Shown piece after piece: positions 35,946 to 44,050 of a stretch of DNA of 64,000 nucleotides. The DNA is taken from contig NZ_CP040517.1 of assembly GCF_005849285.1 (NCBI RefSeq), positions 1,122,501 to 1,186,500 of the forward strand. The letters run 5' to 3'. The notes beneath the pieces are model-generated. The model saw only the letters and a program-made list of their open reading frames with translations. It was not told the origin of the DNA and searched no databases. The translations under genes and the position numbers were made by a program. The stretch comes from Luteithermobacter gelatinilyticus (GTDB taxonomy: Bacteria > Pseudomonadota > Alphaproteobacteria > Sphingomonadales > Emcibacteraceae). Every line of letters begins with the position of its first letter. Position 1 is the first letter of the stretch.

Positions 35946-38771
35946 ATGTTAGGAACTGTCTCTTATAAAAAGAATACTCATACCGGTCTGATCAAAAAAT
36001 TTCTCTGTGGTACGGCTCTCTCCCTGACTTTATTGGTTTCCGCCTGTGACAATGCTGCGGACCTGACATTGGATGAGCGGTTACAGCGGGCGGTGGAACA
36101 GCAGTCCGAAGGCAACCTGGAAGCGGCAATCATTGAACTGAAAAATGCGGTGAATGATTATCCGGACAGCGTGGATGCCCGTTTTTTGCTGGGGCAGATT
36201 TTTCTGGAACTGGAAAATCCGGATGCGGCCGAAATTGAATTTGAAAAAGCCCGCGAAAATGGCAAGGATCCGGAGGCGTTGAGAATCCCCATGGCCAAGG
36301 TTTGGGTCCTGCAAGGAAATTATCAGAGAGTTCTGCAAGAGATCCAGGTGGAAGAAACGGATTCCCTACTGACAAAGGTCAATAAATACATTGTTCTGGG
36401 GAAGGCGCATTTTGGTCTGCGGCATATGGTCAAGGCCGAAGAATATCTGGAACAGGCGCTGCAACTTGCGCCTAATAATGTGGAAGCGTTGGTCAGCCGG
36501 GCGGAATTTCATTACGCCCAGAAAGAAAATGACAAAATTGCAGCCCTTGTGGCCCGGGCTGAGGCTCTGGTGCCTGGTGATCGCAAGTTACGGGAATTAA
36601 AAGGGCATTATGTCTGGGCGGAAGGCGACCATGAACAGGCCGAAAAGATTTTCGCCGAACTATCGCGGGATTTTCCCCATTTCGGCATTAATAAACTCTA
36701 TCTCGCCTGGCTTCAGATTATTAATGGAAAGCTGGAACGGGCCAGCAGCGCCTTGGCGGAACTGAGAGCGGAATATACCAATAATCCACTGGTGAATTAT
36801 GTCAGCAGCTTGCTGTTCCTGACGGATAAAAAATATAACGAGGCCAAGATATATGCCAGTAAGGCCCTGGAATACAATCCGGAGGATGTAAGAGCGTTAT
36901 ATATCGCCGGTCTTGCCACATTTGCGCTCAAGGAATATGAACAGAGTTATTCTTACATTTCCAAATACAGCACGCGCCTGCCGCAGGATCGTCGGGCCAA
37001 GAAAATGTTGGCGCAGATTCTATTCAACCTCAATAGAAGTGAAGAAGCCATAGCCACACTTGAACCTCTTGTTGAGGACAGGGCAGATGACGTTCAATTG
37101 CTGAATATGCTGGCTGAACTGGAACTGAGAAAAGGGAAGCTGGATCAATCACGGATTTATCTGGAACGTTCTCTGGAGGTAGACAAGAATCAGCCGGCGC
37201 AGCAACAGCGGCTGGGACAGCTCAGAATTGCCACGGGAGATGTGGACAGGGGGCTTCAGGATCTTGAAGCCGCTGTAGCAAACGCTAGCGAAAGTTATAA
37301 GGCCAAGATCAACCTGGTCCGGGGGTATATCGTTTCGGGACGGTATGAGGAGGCCATCACCGTCTGTCGCGCTTTGCAGCAGGAGGAGCCGGAAAATGTT
37401 AACGGCTTTCTGTGTGAGGGAGTGACCTATTTAAAACAGGGAAACCTGGGACAGGCGGAAACCATGTTGAAGAGCGTCCTGGACAAGGATCCGAAGAACC
37501 TGACTTCGGCAACCCTGCTGGTGGAGATTTTTTCATCTCAGAGAAAAAATGATGAAGCCGAACGCTATGTGGACCTGATTCTGAAACATTATCCGGACAA
37601 TACGCTGGCGCTTTTCAGCAAATATATTGCCCTGAAGCTAAAGGGACAAAATGATGATGCTTTGTCTTATCTGGAGCAAGCTGCCCGGACAGATCCCACC
37701 GCATACCAGGTTAATCTTATTCTGGCGCGAACTTATCTGAAACAGAACCGCCCGCGGGATGCTCAGGTGATCATGAAAAATCTTCTGCCGCTCTATCCGG
37801 CCAATACGGGACTGCTGGAGGTGGACGGCATTGCCAGGATGCAGTTGGGCGATTATCTGGGAGCGGCGGCGGCTTTTGAAAAACTGGTGAGCAATGCCCC
37901 TGAAAATATCAAGGCCCATCTTTACCTTGCTGGCGCCTATAACCGAAGTGGCAACTGGACAGGGTTGCAGGAGACCGCCCGGAAAATTCTGGCGCTGGCG
38001 CCGGACCATGACATCGGCAAGGCTCATTTGGCTAAGGCCTATTTCCAGCAAAACAAATGGGCCGAGGCAGATCAGGTTTTATCCTCGGTTTCTTCCGATG
38101 AATTGTATGTGAATGAAGTGCAGGGCCAGTTGAATCTGGCTTTGCGGAATTATGATAAGGCCGTCAAGAATTATCAGGTGATTTTTGAGACCGTCCCAGA
38201 TAACGCCAGTCTGTTTAACCTGGCCCGGGCTTATAACCTGGCGGGGCAGTCGGACAAAGCCGTCGCGCTTTTGACACGCTGGCAGGAACAACATCCTGAT
38301 GATCTGCTGGCGTCATCTGTGTTGGGGGACCTGTATCTTTCGAGGGAAAATTACAGTCTGGCGATCGCGCAATATAACCGGGTTTTGAAACACAAACCGG
38401 ATCAGCCGGCAATTTTGAACAATCTGGCCTGGACTCTCTATAAACAGGGGAATATAGATCGGGCTCTGGAACGAATCCGGCGGGCGCGGGATATTGCACC
38501 CGGGGCTGCTTATCTTCTGGATACGGAAGCCATGATCCTTCAGGCCAAGGGATACCATAAGGAAGCGGTGCGTCAGCTTCGAAAAGCTGTGGATCTGGAA
38601 CCGCGAAATCTGGAATACCGGTTTCATCTGGCTCAGGCCATTTACCGGGACGGAAAGATTGAGGAAGCCTTGCCCATTCTTGAAGAAATTCAGCGGGACG
38701 GGCGGGTGTTTCCGGGGCATACGGAAGCGATGCAGCTTCTGGAATCCATTCAGCGAGACAGCTTTCAATAG
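35946..38771 (+). CDS. prsT: XrtA/PEP-CTERM system TPR lipoprotein PrsT, copy 1
   Basis: About 941 residues, starting at the ATG after GAGGGG (a nine-codon upstream extension lacks a ribosome site). The signal ends in a lipobox (LTLLVSAC), so it is an outer-membrane lipoprotein. The rest is at least 20 TPR units, beginning with LDERLQRAVEQQSEGNLEAAI and AVNDYPDSVDARFLLGQIFLE, the signature start of PrsT proteins. The role is likely a scaffold for export or assembly of the exosortase-linked polysaccharide. A paralog of similar length lies at 47582-50362 and is not clearly lipidated. A ThiF-nitroreductase gene starts 15 bases downstream. Confidence 0.9.
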   Translation: MLGTVSYKKNTHTGLIKKFLCGTALSLTLLVSACDNAADLTLDERLQRAVEQQSEGNLEAAIIELKNAVNDYPDSVDARFLLGQIFLELENPDAAEIEFEKARENGKDPEALRIPMAKVWVLQGNYQRVLQEIQVEETDSLLTKVNKYIVLGKAHFGLRHMVKAEEYLEQALQLAPNNVEALVSRAEFHYAQKENDKIAALVARAEALVPGDRKLRELKGHYVWAEGDHEQAEKIFAELSRDFPHFGINKLYLAWLQIINGKLERASSALAELRAEYTNNPLVNYVSSLLFLTDKKYNEAKIYASKALEYNPEDVRALYIAGLATFALKEYEQSYSYISKYSTRLPQDRRAKKMLAQILFNLNRSEEAIATLEPLVEDRADDVQLLNMLAELELRKGKLDQSRIYLERSLEVDKNQPAQQQRLGQLRIATGDVDRGLQDLEAAVANASESYKAKINLVRGYIVSGRYEEAITVCRALQQEEPENVNGFLCEGVTYLKQGNLGQAETMLKSVLDKDPKNLTSATLLVEIFSSQRKNDEAERYVDLILKHYPDNTLALFSKYIALKLKGQNDDALSYLEQAARTDPTAYQVNLILARTYLKQNRPRDAQVIMKNLLPLYPANTGLLEVDGIARMQLGDYLGAAAAFEKLVSNAPENIKAHLYLAGAYNRSGNWTGLQETARKILALAPDHDIGKAHLAKAYFQQNKWAEADQVLSSVSSDELYVNEVQGQLNLALRNYDKAVKNYQVIFETVPDNASLFNLARAYNLAGQSDKAVALLTRWQEQHPDDLLASSVLGDLYLSRENYSLAIAQYNRVLKHKPDQPAILNNLAWTLYKQGNIDRALERIRRARDIAPGAAYLLDTEAMILQAKGYHKEAVRQLRKAVDLEPRNLEYRFHLAQAIYRDGKIEEALPILEEIQRDGRVFPGHTEAMQLLESIQRDSFQ

Positions 38772-38786
38772 ATACAGAGGGATCTT

Positions 38787-40820
38787 ATGACCCACCGGTT
38801 CAATTATGAAGAAGCCTTTTCCCGCACTTTGGGGTGGATTACGGAACGGGAACGGGAGCTGTTGCGCCATAAAAAAGTGGCCGTAGCCGGTATGGGCGGG
38901 GTTGGCGGGGCCCATGTCCTGACACTGGCGCGCATGGGGATTACCCGGTTCCATATTTCCGACATGGATGTTTTTGATCTGGTGAATTTCAACCGTCAGG
39001 CCGGCGCCTTCATGCACAGTCTGGGCCGGCCCAAGGTGGAGGTGATGGCGGAAATGATCCATGCCATCAACCCGGAATCGGAAGTCATCCAGTTTCCTGA
39101 AGGTGTGACCGTGGAAAATGTGGATGATTTCTTGGAAGGGGTGGATTTGTTTGTGGACGGGTTTGACTTTTTTGTCATGGATATCCGATGCGAGGTTTTT
39201 CGTCGTTGCCACGAACGGGGCATTCCCGCATTGACGGCCGCGCCGGTAGGGATGGGCACATCTTTATTAGCTTTTCTGCCGGGGAAAATGAGTTTCGAGG
39301 ACTATTTCCGGCTTGATGAAGAAAAAAAACGGGAAGACAAATATGTCAAATTCCTGATCGGTCTGACGCCACGGGCTTTGCATCCACCCTATCTGGTGGA
39401 CCCGGGGCAGGCCAATCTGAAGGAACAGCGCGCGCCATCCACGCCGGTGGGCATACAGTTGGCTTCGGGGTATCTGGTGGCCGAAGCGGTCAAGATCCTC
39501 CTGGGCCGCGATGGCGTAAGGGCGGCGCCCCATTATCAGCAGTTTGATGCCTATCGCCATAAAATGGTGAAAGGGTATCTGCCATTCGGCAATGCCAATC
39601 CGTTGCAGAAGATCAAATTTGCCATTGGAAAGAAGATATTTGCCCGGATCGCCCGGACATCGGTCGAAACCCAGGAGGCGGGCTCCCCGGCCACGGCGAT
39701 GGAACGTATTCTGGATCTGGCGCGCTGGGCGCCAAGCGGGGACAATTGTCAGCCTTGGCGATTTGAAAGGATCACTGACAGAAAAGTCAGGGTGTATATT
39801 CCGCCGATTGAGGCGGACAATCCTTATGAATATCATTTCGGTCAACCCACCTATCTTTCCGTGGGCATGATGCTGGAGACTATGCGCCAGGCTGCGGGAC
39901 AGGAAAAGTTGTCCATGAGTTGGAAACTAGCGGACGGGACCACATTGGACGGGACGGGAAAAATGATCGACGTCACCTTCCGGGCGCGTAAGACGGCGCC
40001 AGAAGGCCTGGTCCCTTTTATCCGCCTGCGTTCGGTGGATCGCCGGATCTATCGCCGCCAGCCCCTGTCGGAAATACAGAAAAAAACACTGGCGACCGAA
40101 CTTGGCGACAGTCTGAGGATTATCTGGCTGGAAGACGACCGGGAAAAGTGGAGGTTCGCAAAGGTCAATGCAATGGCAACCGATATTCGTCTGCGGCTTC
40201 AAAAGTGTTTTCGGGTGCATCGGAAAATCATCGACTGGCATGGGAAGGACAGTCCCGAGGGCATTCCCGCGGAAGCCACAGGCATGGATGCCTTGAGCAT
40301 CAAGATTATGAAATGGGCCATGCGGGACTGGCGGCGCATGGATTTCATGAATAAATATCTTGGTGGGACGCTGTTGGCACAACTACAGATGGACCTGTTG
40401 CCGGGATATTTCTGTGGCGCCCATTTTCTGATTTATCCTGAGACGCAGGAAAATTCGGAGTCTTCGACGGAGGCGGCCGTTGCCAGTGTGGAAGACTATC
40501 TCAAGATGGGGGAAAAGCTTCAGAAATTTTGGTTGCGGGCGACGGAACTGGGGCTGGTGATGCAGCCGTCATTGGCGCCGTTGTGTTTTTCCTATTATGC
40601 GGTGGAAAAGATCCCCTTTGCCGAGGGGGATGAGCGGCTTCAGGATAAGGCGGTGCGACTGCATAACAAACTGATGGAGATTTCCGCCCGATCCGATGGC
40701 AGACTGCCGGTTTTTGCCGGGCGGATCGGTTTTCCCGGCAAGGCCCGGAAAATCCCGCGCTCCAGTCGCAAACCACTTTCCGAGCTCTTGTTGCAGGATT
40801 CTAGAGTGCATTGTGAATAG
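38787..40820 (+). CDS. ThiF (E1-like) / nitroreductase fusion protein
   Basis: A 677-residue two-domain protein. Residues 1-~270 are an E1/ThiF-type adenylyltransferase: nucleotide loop VAVAGMGGVGGAHV (G35-G40), acidic D59/D61 and VNFNRQ. Residues ~300-650 are a nitroreductase-like flavin domain (MERILDLARWAPSGDNCQPWRFE). The mycobacterial protein annotated MoeY has the same order. Function is unknown; adenylation of a carboxylate followed by flavin redox chemistry is a reasonable inference. The last six codons (SRVHCE) and the stop lie in a CTAG repeat that interrupts the natural 3' end. Confidence 0.85.
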   Translation: MTHRFNYEEAFSRTLGWITERERELLRHKKVAVAGMGGVGGAHVLTLARMGITRFHISDMDVFDLVNFNRQAGAFMHSLGRPKVEVMAEMIHAINPESEVIQFPEGVTVENVDDFLEGVDLFVDGFDFFVMDIRCEVFRRCHERGIPALTAAPVGMGTSLLAFLPGKMSFEDYFRLDEEKKREDKYVKFLIGLTPRALHPPYLVDPGQANLKEQRAPSTPVGIQLASGYLVAEAVKILLGRDGVRAAPHYQQFDAYRHKMVKGYLPFGNANPLQKIKFAIGKKIFARIARTSVETQEAGSPATAMERILDLARWAPSGDNCQPWRFERITDRKVRVYIPPIEADNPYEYHFGQPTYLSVGMMLETMRQAAGQEKLSMSWKLADGTTLDGTGKMIDVTFRARKTAPEGLVPFIRLRSVDRRIYRRQPLSEIQKKTLATELGDSLRIIWLEDDREKWRFAKVNAMATDIRLRLQKCFRVHRKIIDWHGKDSPEGIPAEATGMDALSIKIMKWAMRDWRRMDFMNKYLGGTLLAQLQMDLLPGYFCGAHFLIYPETQENSESSTEAAVASVEDYLKMGEKLQKFWLRATELGLVMQPSLAPLCFSYYAVEKIPFAEGDERLQDKAVRLHNKLMEISARSDGRLPVFAGRIGFPGKARKIPRSSRKPLSELLLQDSRVHCE

Positions 40821-41072
40821 GTTGGCTCAATTCTGTTGGCGGATTGTGGCCCGCCTCACGCGGAAGACGGTGCAGGGCGATGCGGGGCATCGGGCCAGGC
40901 GTCTGACAACGTGAGCGGCCCCAAGCCGCCAACCCGAAGGGCCGGGCCGATCTGGTCCAGTTCCGGCGGGGTTTGGCTTGGCCGTACCGCCAGTATGGCC
41001 TGCGCCAAACCCCTGGCTCCTGAACCAGACCTGACCGGCAGAATGGGTCAACCTATTCACAATTCACTCTAG
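40801..41072. repeat. 272-bp CTAG-ended element, copy 1
   Basis: It begins and ends with CTAG. Its terminal inverted repeats match the 40-bp palindromes: the left arm starts CTAGAGTGCATTG and the right arm ends CAATTCACTCTAG. A GC-rich core of about 210 bases lies between. The same element occurs in opposite orientation at 55945-56215. It sits between convergent genes. A 78-codon frame (40836-41072) ends exactly on the final TAG. No transposase is present, so it would be non-autonomous. Confidence 0.88.
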
Positions 41073-41098
41073 AGTGAATTGAGCCAACCTATTCACAA
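41069..41098. repeat. Partial 40-bp CTAG repeat abutting the 272-bp element
   Basis: Sharing the CTAG at 41069-41072, a second repeat starts (AGTGAATTGAGCC then AACCTATTCAC) and stops without its right arm. It is a truncated or nested copy, in reverse orientation to the left end of the 272-bp element. Confidence 0.75.
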
Positions 41099-41142
41099 AA
41101 CCCTCCGGAAAATTCCCCGAAAATCCAAAATGCGAACCGCAC

Positions 41143-41177
41143 AAAAAAACGGCCCCCTTTCATAAAGGGGGCCGCAT
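41143..41177 (-). terminator. Rho-independent terminator of the PEP-CTERM gene
   Basis: On the minus strand, CGGCCCCCTTT, a short loop, AAAGGGGGCCG, then a T run (the A run at 41143-41149 on the plus strand). It lies about 30 bases after the stop of the PEP-CTERM gene. Confidence 0.88.
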
Positions 41178-41204
41178 GGTTTGAAAATTTTTCCGGTGTT
41201 TGGC

Positions 41205-41966
41205 TTAGCCTTTACGCCGCCGTGCCACGGCAGCCATGCCAATCAGACCCAGTCCCAGAAGACCCAAGGCGGCAGGTTCGGACACAATGGTGCCACGCAG
41301 ATTACCCGTTCCGGAAATCGGGAAACCAGGACCTGCTTCTCCACCGCTCGGGCCGAAGGAGGAGGTGAACAGGAAGTCAGCAAGACCGCCCAGATTGTCG
41401 GCTACACCATCGGTGTTAAAGTTACCGGCAGCCATACCCCCAGTAACATCAAACAGCGCCAGACCGGAGTTGCCTGTGTCTGTACCGGTGCCAAAGTTGG
41501 ACACGTCGTCAGAGAACAGGGTGCCCAGAACACCATTGTGCAGATCTGTATGCCCTGCCAGGGACAGCCAGAGAGCCCCGTCAGTAGCCTGTGCCAGAGA
41601 CGGCGCTACCGGATTCCAGTCGGCATTGTAATCAATGTAGAAGTTTACCCAGCCGCCGGTGAAGGCGAGGTCAACACGGCCCACCAAATCGGGGGCGGAA
41701 ATGTTTGCCAGTGTGAAACCGCCGAATTCAAATGTCAGCTCGCACCCGGCGCAAATACCGGAAATGGCAGAGGTGTTGGTGTTGACAATACCAAAACCGC
41801 TCAGCACGTCGCCAAGATTCTGCACGGCTGTTTCATAAAGTGTAGAGGTCACAAGCCTGTTCTGACCAGGATTGATGTCTACCCCCCCGATATTGACGGG
41901 AGCTGCACTGGCGGCAGAGGTGCCAAGACCCAGAGCCATCGCTGCGGTAATCAAAAACTTTTTCAT
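41205..41966 (-). CDS. PEP-CTERM sorting-signal protein
   Basis: A 253-residue secreted protein. Sec signal MKKFLITAAMALGLGTSAASA, a beta-rich Gly/Asn/Asp-rich body with no catalytic motif, and a C-terminal PEP-CTERM signal: SEPAALGLLGLGLIGMAA then RRRKG. Exosortase A would cut near the SEP motif, releasing the protein to the cell surface or matrix. GGAAGG precedes the ATG. Upstream are a sigma-54 promoter and two 19-bp boxes, suggesting control by the adjacent PrsK/PrsR system. It is flanked downstream by a strong terminator. Confidence 0.92.
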   Translation of the reverse strand: MKKFLITAAMALGLGTSAASAAPVNIGGVDINPGQNRLVTSTLYETAVQNLGDVLSGFGIVNTNTSAISGICAGCELTFEFGGFTLANISAPDLVGRVDLAFTGGWVNFYIDYNADWNPVAPSLAQATDGALWLSLAGHTDLHNGVLGTLFSDDVSNFGTGTDTGNSGLALFDVTGGMAAGNFNTDGVADNLGGLADFLFTSSFGPSGGEAGPGFPISGTGNLRGTIVSEPAALGLLGLGLIGMAAVARRRKG

Positions 41967-42091
41967 TTCTACTGTCCTTCCTTACTGGAAAAATTCTCAA
42001 ATCAATTACGCTTTACATACGCTTTACAACGTCGCTTATTCGGGAACTCTTATGCTTTTTTATTCCGCCAAAGCTCTTCGCTGGGTATCTA

Positions 42092-42107
42092 TGCATGCTC
42101 TGTGCCA
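42092..42107 (-). promoter_or_regulatory. Sigma-54 (-24/-12) promoter for the PEP-CTERM gene
   Basis: The minus strand reads TGGCACAGAGCATGCA. GG and GC are exactly 12 bases apart, and TGGCAC plus TGCA fit the -24/-12 consensus. It would give a leader of about 115 bases to the PEP-CTERM start at 41966. The adjacent prsR encodes a sigma-54 activator. Confidence 0.72.
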
Positions 42108-42191
42108 TTTTCGATAAAAACTAATGATTTCAATAGCGTAAGATGATTGCGGGGGCGCAAATCGGGAAAAAATCATAGGAAGAACATGGAT

Positions 42192-42210
42192 GTGTAAAAA
42201 AACTCGACAC
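42192..42210 (-). promoter_or_regulatory. 19-bp activator box 1
   Basis: The minus strand reads GTGTCGAGTTTTTTTACAC, with palindromic GTGT/ACAC ends. It lies about 85 bases upstream of the sigma-54 promoter, a normal enhancer distance. It differs from box 2 at two positions. PrsR is the probable binder, by context only. Confidence 0.6.
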
Positions 42211-42337
42211 CTGATTTCAGAGGCCGTTTTTTTCTGTTTTTGTCCATAAATAGAGAATATCAAAGGGGAATGAAAAAATTATTTTAAAGTCAATGTGTTA
42301 GAGGCTTTTGGGAGGTGGTCTGCGGAGATTTTTAAGG

Positions 42338-42356
42338 GTGTAAAAAAAACCGACAC
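42338..42356 (-). promoter_or_regulatory. 19-bp activator box 2
   Basis: The minus strand reads GTGTCGGTTTTTTTTACAC. Same orientation as box 1 and 146 bases further upstream of the PEP-CTERM gene. It could also act on the divergent sugar transferase at 42657. Confidence 0.58.
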
Positions 42357-42656
42357 ATGGCGTCTGGCCCTGATCTGGCGGCTGTGTTAGCTTTGGGATT
42401 ATGACCTTGGGCAAAGGTGGACGAATGAAGGCAATGAATGAGTGGGGGCAAAGCGTAAAGAATTGAATAAGAATTTGGCAATCTTTTCTTCATAAATACC
42501 TATTATTGTTTAACAATCCTGAGCGTGACAAGAAAAGTTTCAGGGGTTTCAGTATCGGGCGCAGGGCGCAGGGCAGAAATACGGCCGACTGAATCGCGAA
42601 ATTCTTGCCATATATTCGACCATATATTCGGGTAGAAAACTAAAAAAGAACAGATA

Positions 42657-44045
42657 ATGATCAGAATTTTTAAGCATTATATTCCAAAACCCCTGTTGTA
42701 TCTGGGCATGATAGAGTGCCTGATTTTATTTGCAGCAATCTGGGCCGGGATGCATATCCGGTTTTCCCAGGTGGGGATGAATTACGTGGGAATTTCCGGC
42801 TATGCTGTGGAAATGGGGTCCTTTGTGGTCATCGTCTATGTGGTGATGGTGGCGACGGGATTATACCAGCTGGACACCTGTCGGGATATGAGGCTATCGT
42901 TGCTGCGTCTGGTGACCGGGCTTTTCCTGGCTCTGGTGGCGATGTCTGTGATCATATATCTGTTCCCAGATATTGACCTCTGGCGGAGTGTGATGTTTTA
43001 CGCCTTTGTCTTTTCCGGCGGGGCGCTCACCGTCAGCCGCTTTATTTTCCAGCGCGTTGCGGACATGGAGCAGTTTAAGAAAAATGTGCTCGTGCTGGGG
43101 GCCGGAGACAGGGCACTGGAGGTAAAAAAAAGCGGTCAGGGGCGTTCGTCCCATGTAAAATTCTCCGGCTTTTTACGGATGGATGACAATGAAAATGCCA
43201 TTCCCGAAGCCATCCCCTATGAATCCCTTCCCTCCCTTCAGGACTTTGTACACCAGAATCATGTACAGGAAATTGTTGTCGCCATTCAGGAACGACGAGG
43301 GACCTTGCCGGTGGATGCGCTTCTGGATTGTCGCATGGACGGGTGTGAAGTCACGGATTCCTCGTCTTTTATCGAACAGCAGACCGGCACGCTCAATCTG
43401 GATACCATCAGCCCGGGCTGGCTGATCTTTGCCGATGGTTTCGGGGGAGGGAAAAAATTCGATCTGGCCCTCAAACGCCTTTTCGATATTTCTGCCAGTT
43501 TACTCGTATTGCTCAGCACCATGCCCATTCTTATCCTTACGGCGATTCTGGTGAAAACCACCAGCCGCGGCCCGATCTTTTACCGTCAGCAGCGGGTGGG
43601 ATTGAATGGTAAATATTTTGACGTGATGAAGTTTCGCAGCATGACGATGGATGCGGAGAAGGATGGCATACCTCAATGGGCGGGGAAAAATGACAGCCGG
43701 GTTACCGCAGTAGGCCGCGTTATTCGGACCACCCGAATAGATGAGATACCGCAGGTTTTTAATGTTCTGAGAGGCGATATGAGTTTTGTCGGTCCGCGCC
43801 CGGAACGGCCTTATTTTGTTGAGAAACTGGGCAAAAAGATCCCCTATTACCATGAACGCCACCGGGTTAAGCCGGGAATTACCGGCTGGGCGCAATTGAA
43901 TTATCCTTATGGGGCGTCGGAGGAAGATGCGCGCAGAAAACTGGAATATGACCTGTATTATATTAAAAACTATTCAGTTTTTCTGGACTTTCTGATTCTG
44001 ATTCAGACGGTGCGGGTGGTATTGTGGCCTGATGGGGTGAGGTAG
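42657..44045 (+). CDS. XrtA-system undecaprenyl-phosphate sugar transferase (TIGR03013 type)
   Basis: A 462-residue polyprenyl-phosphate hexose-1-phosphate transferase that starts polysaccharide synthesis on the lipid carrier at the inner membrane. N-terminal membrane helices (about residues 10-140), a Rossmann-like middle domain ([14 protein letters not shown]), a further helix, then the catalytic WcaJ-type domain: [63 protein letters not shown] and [17 protein letters not shown]. It heads the run to prsK, which follows six bases after its stop. Confidence 0.93.
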   Translation: MIRIFKHYIPKPLLYLGMIECLILFAAIWAGMHIRFSQVGMNYVGISGYAVEMGSFVVIVYVVMVATGLYQLDTCRDMRLSLLRLVTGLFLALVAMSVIIYLFPDIDLWRSVMFYAFVFSGGALTVSRFIFQRVADMEQFKKNVLVLGAGDRALEVKKSGQGRSSHVKFSGFLRMDDNENAIPEAIPYESLPSLQDFVHQNHVQEIVVAIQERRGTLPVDALLDCRMDGCEVTDSSSFIEQQTGTLNLDTISPGWLIFADGFGGGKKFDLALKRLFDISASLLVLLSTMPILILTAILVKTTSRGPIFYRQQRVGLNGKYFDVMKFRSMTMDAEKDGIPQWAGKNDSRVTAVGRVIRTTRIDEIPQVFNVLRGDMSFVGPRPERPYFVEKLGKKIPYYHERHRVKPGITGWAQLNYPYGASEEDARRKLEYDLYYIKNYSVFLDFLILIQTVRVVLWPDGVR

Positions 44046-44050
44046 GCCCG

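Larger units (their letters stand above)
41967..42656. other. 690-bp regulatory spacer between PEP-CTERM gene and sugar transferase
   Basis: A long divergent spacer with no coding sequence I believe. It holds a sigma-54 promoter for the minus strand (42092-42107) and two copies of a 19-bp palindromic-ended box (42192-42210 and 42338-42356). The part nearer the sugar transferase (42357-42656) shows no promoter I can support on the plus strand. Confidence 0.7.

Noticed and set aside
42366-42382. TGGCCCTGATCTGGC as a sigma-54 promoter for the sugar transferase
   Set aside because: The GG-GC spacing fits, but both hexamers depart from consensus and it lies about ten bases from box 2, too close for normal enhancer action.
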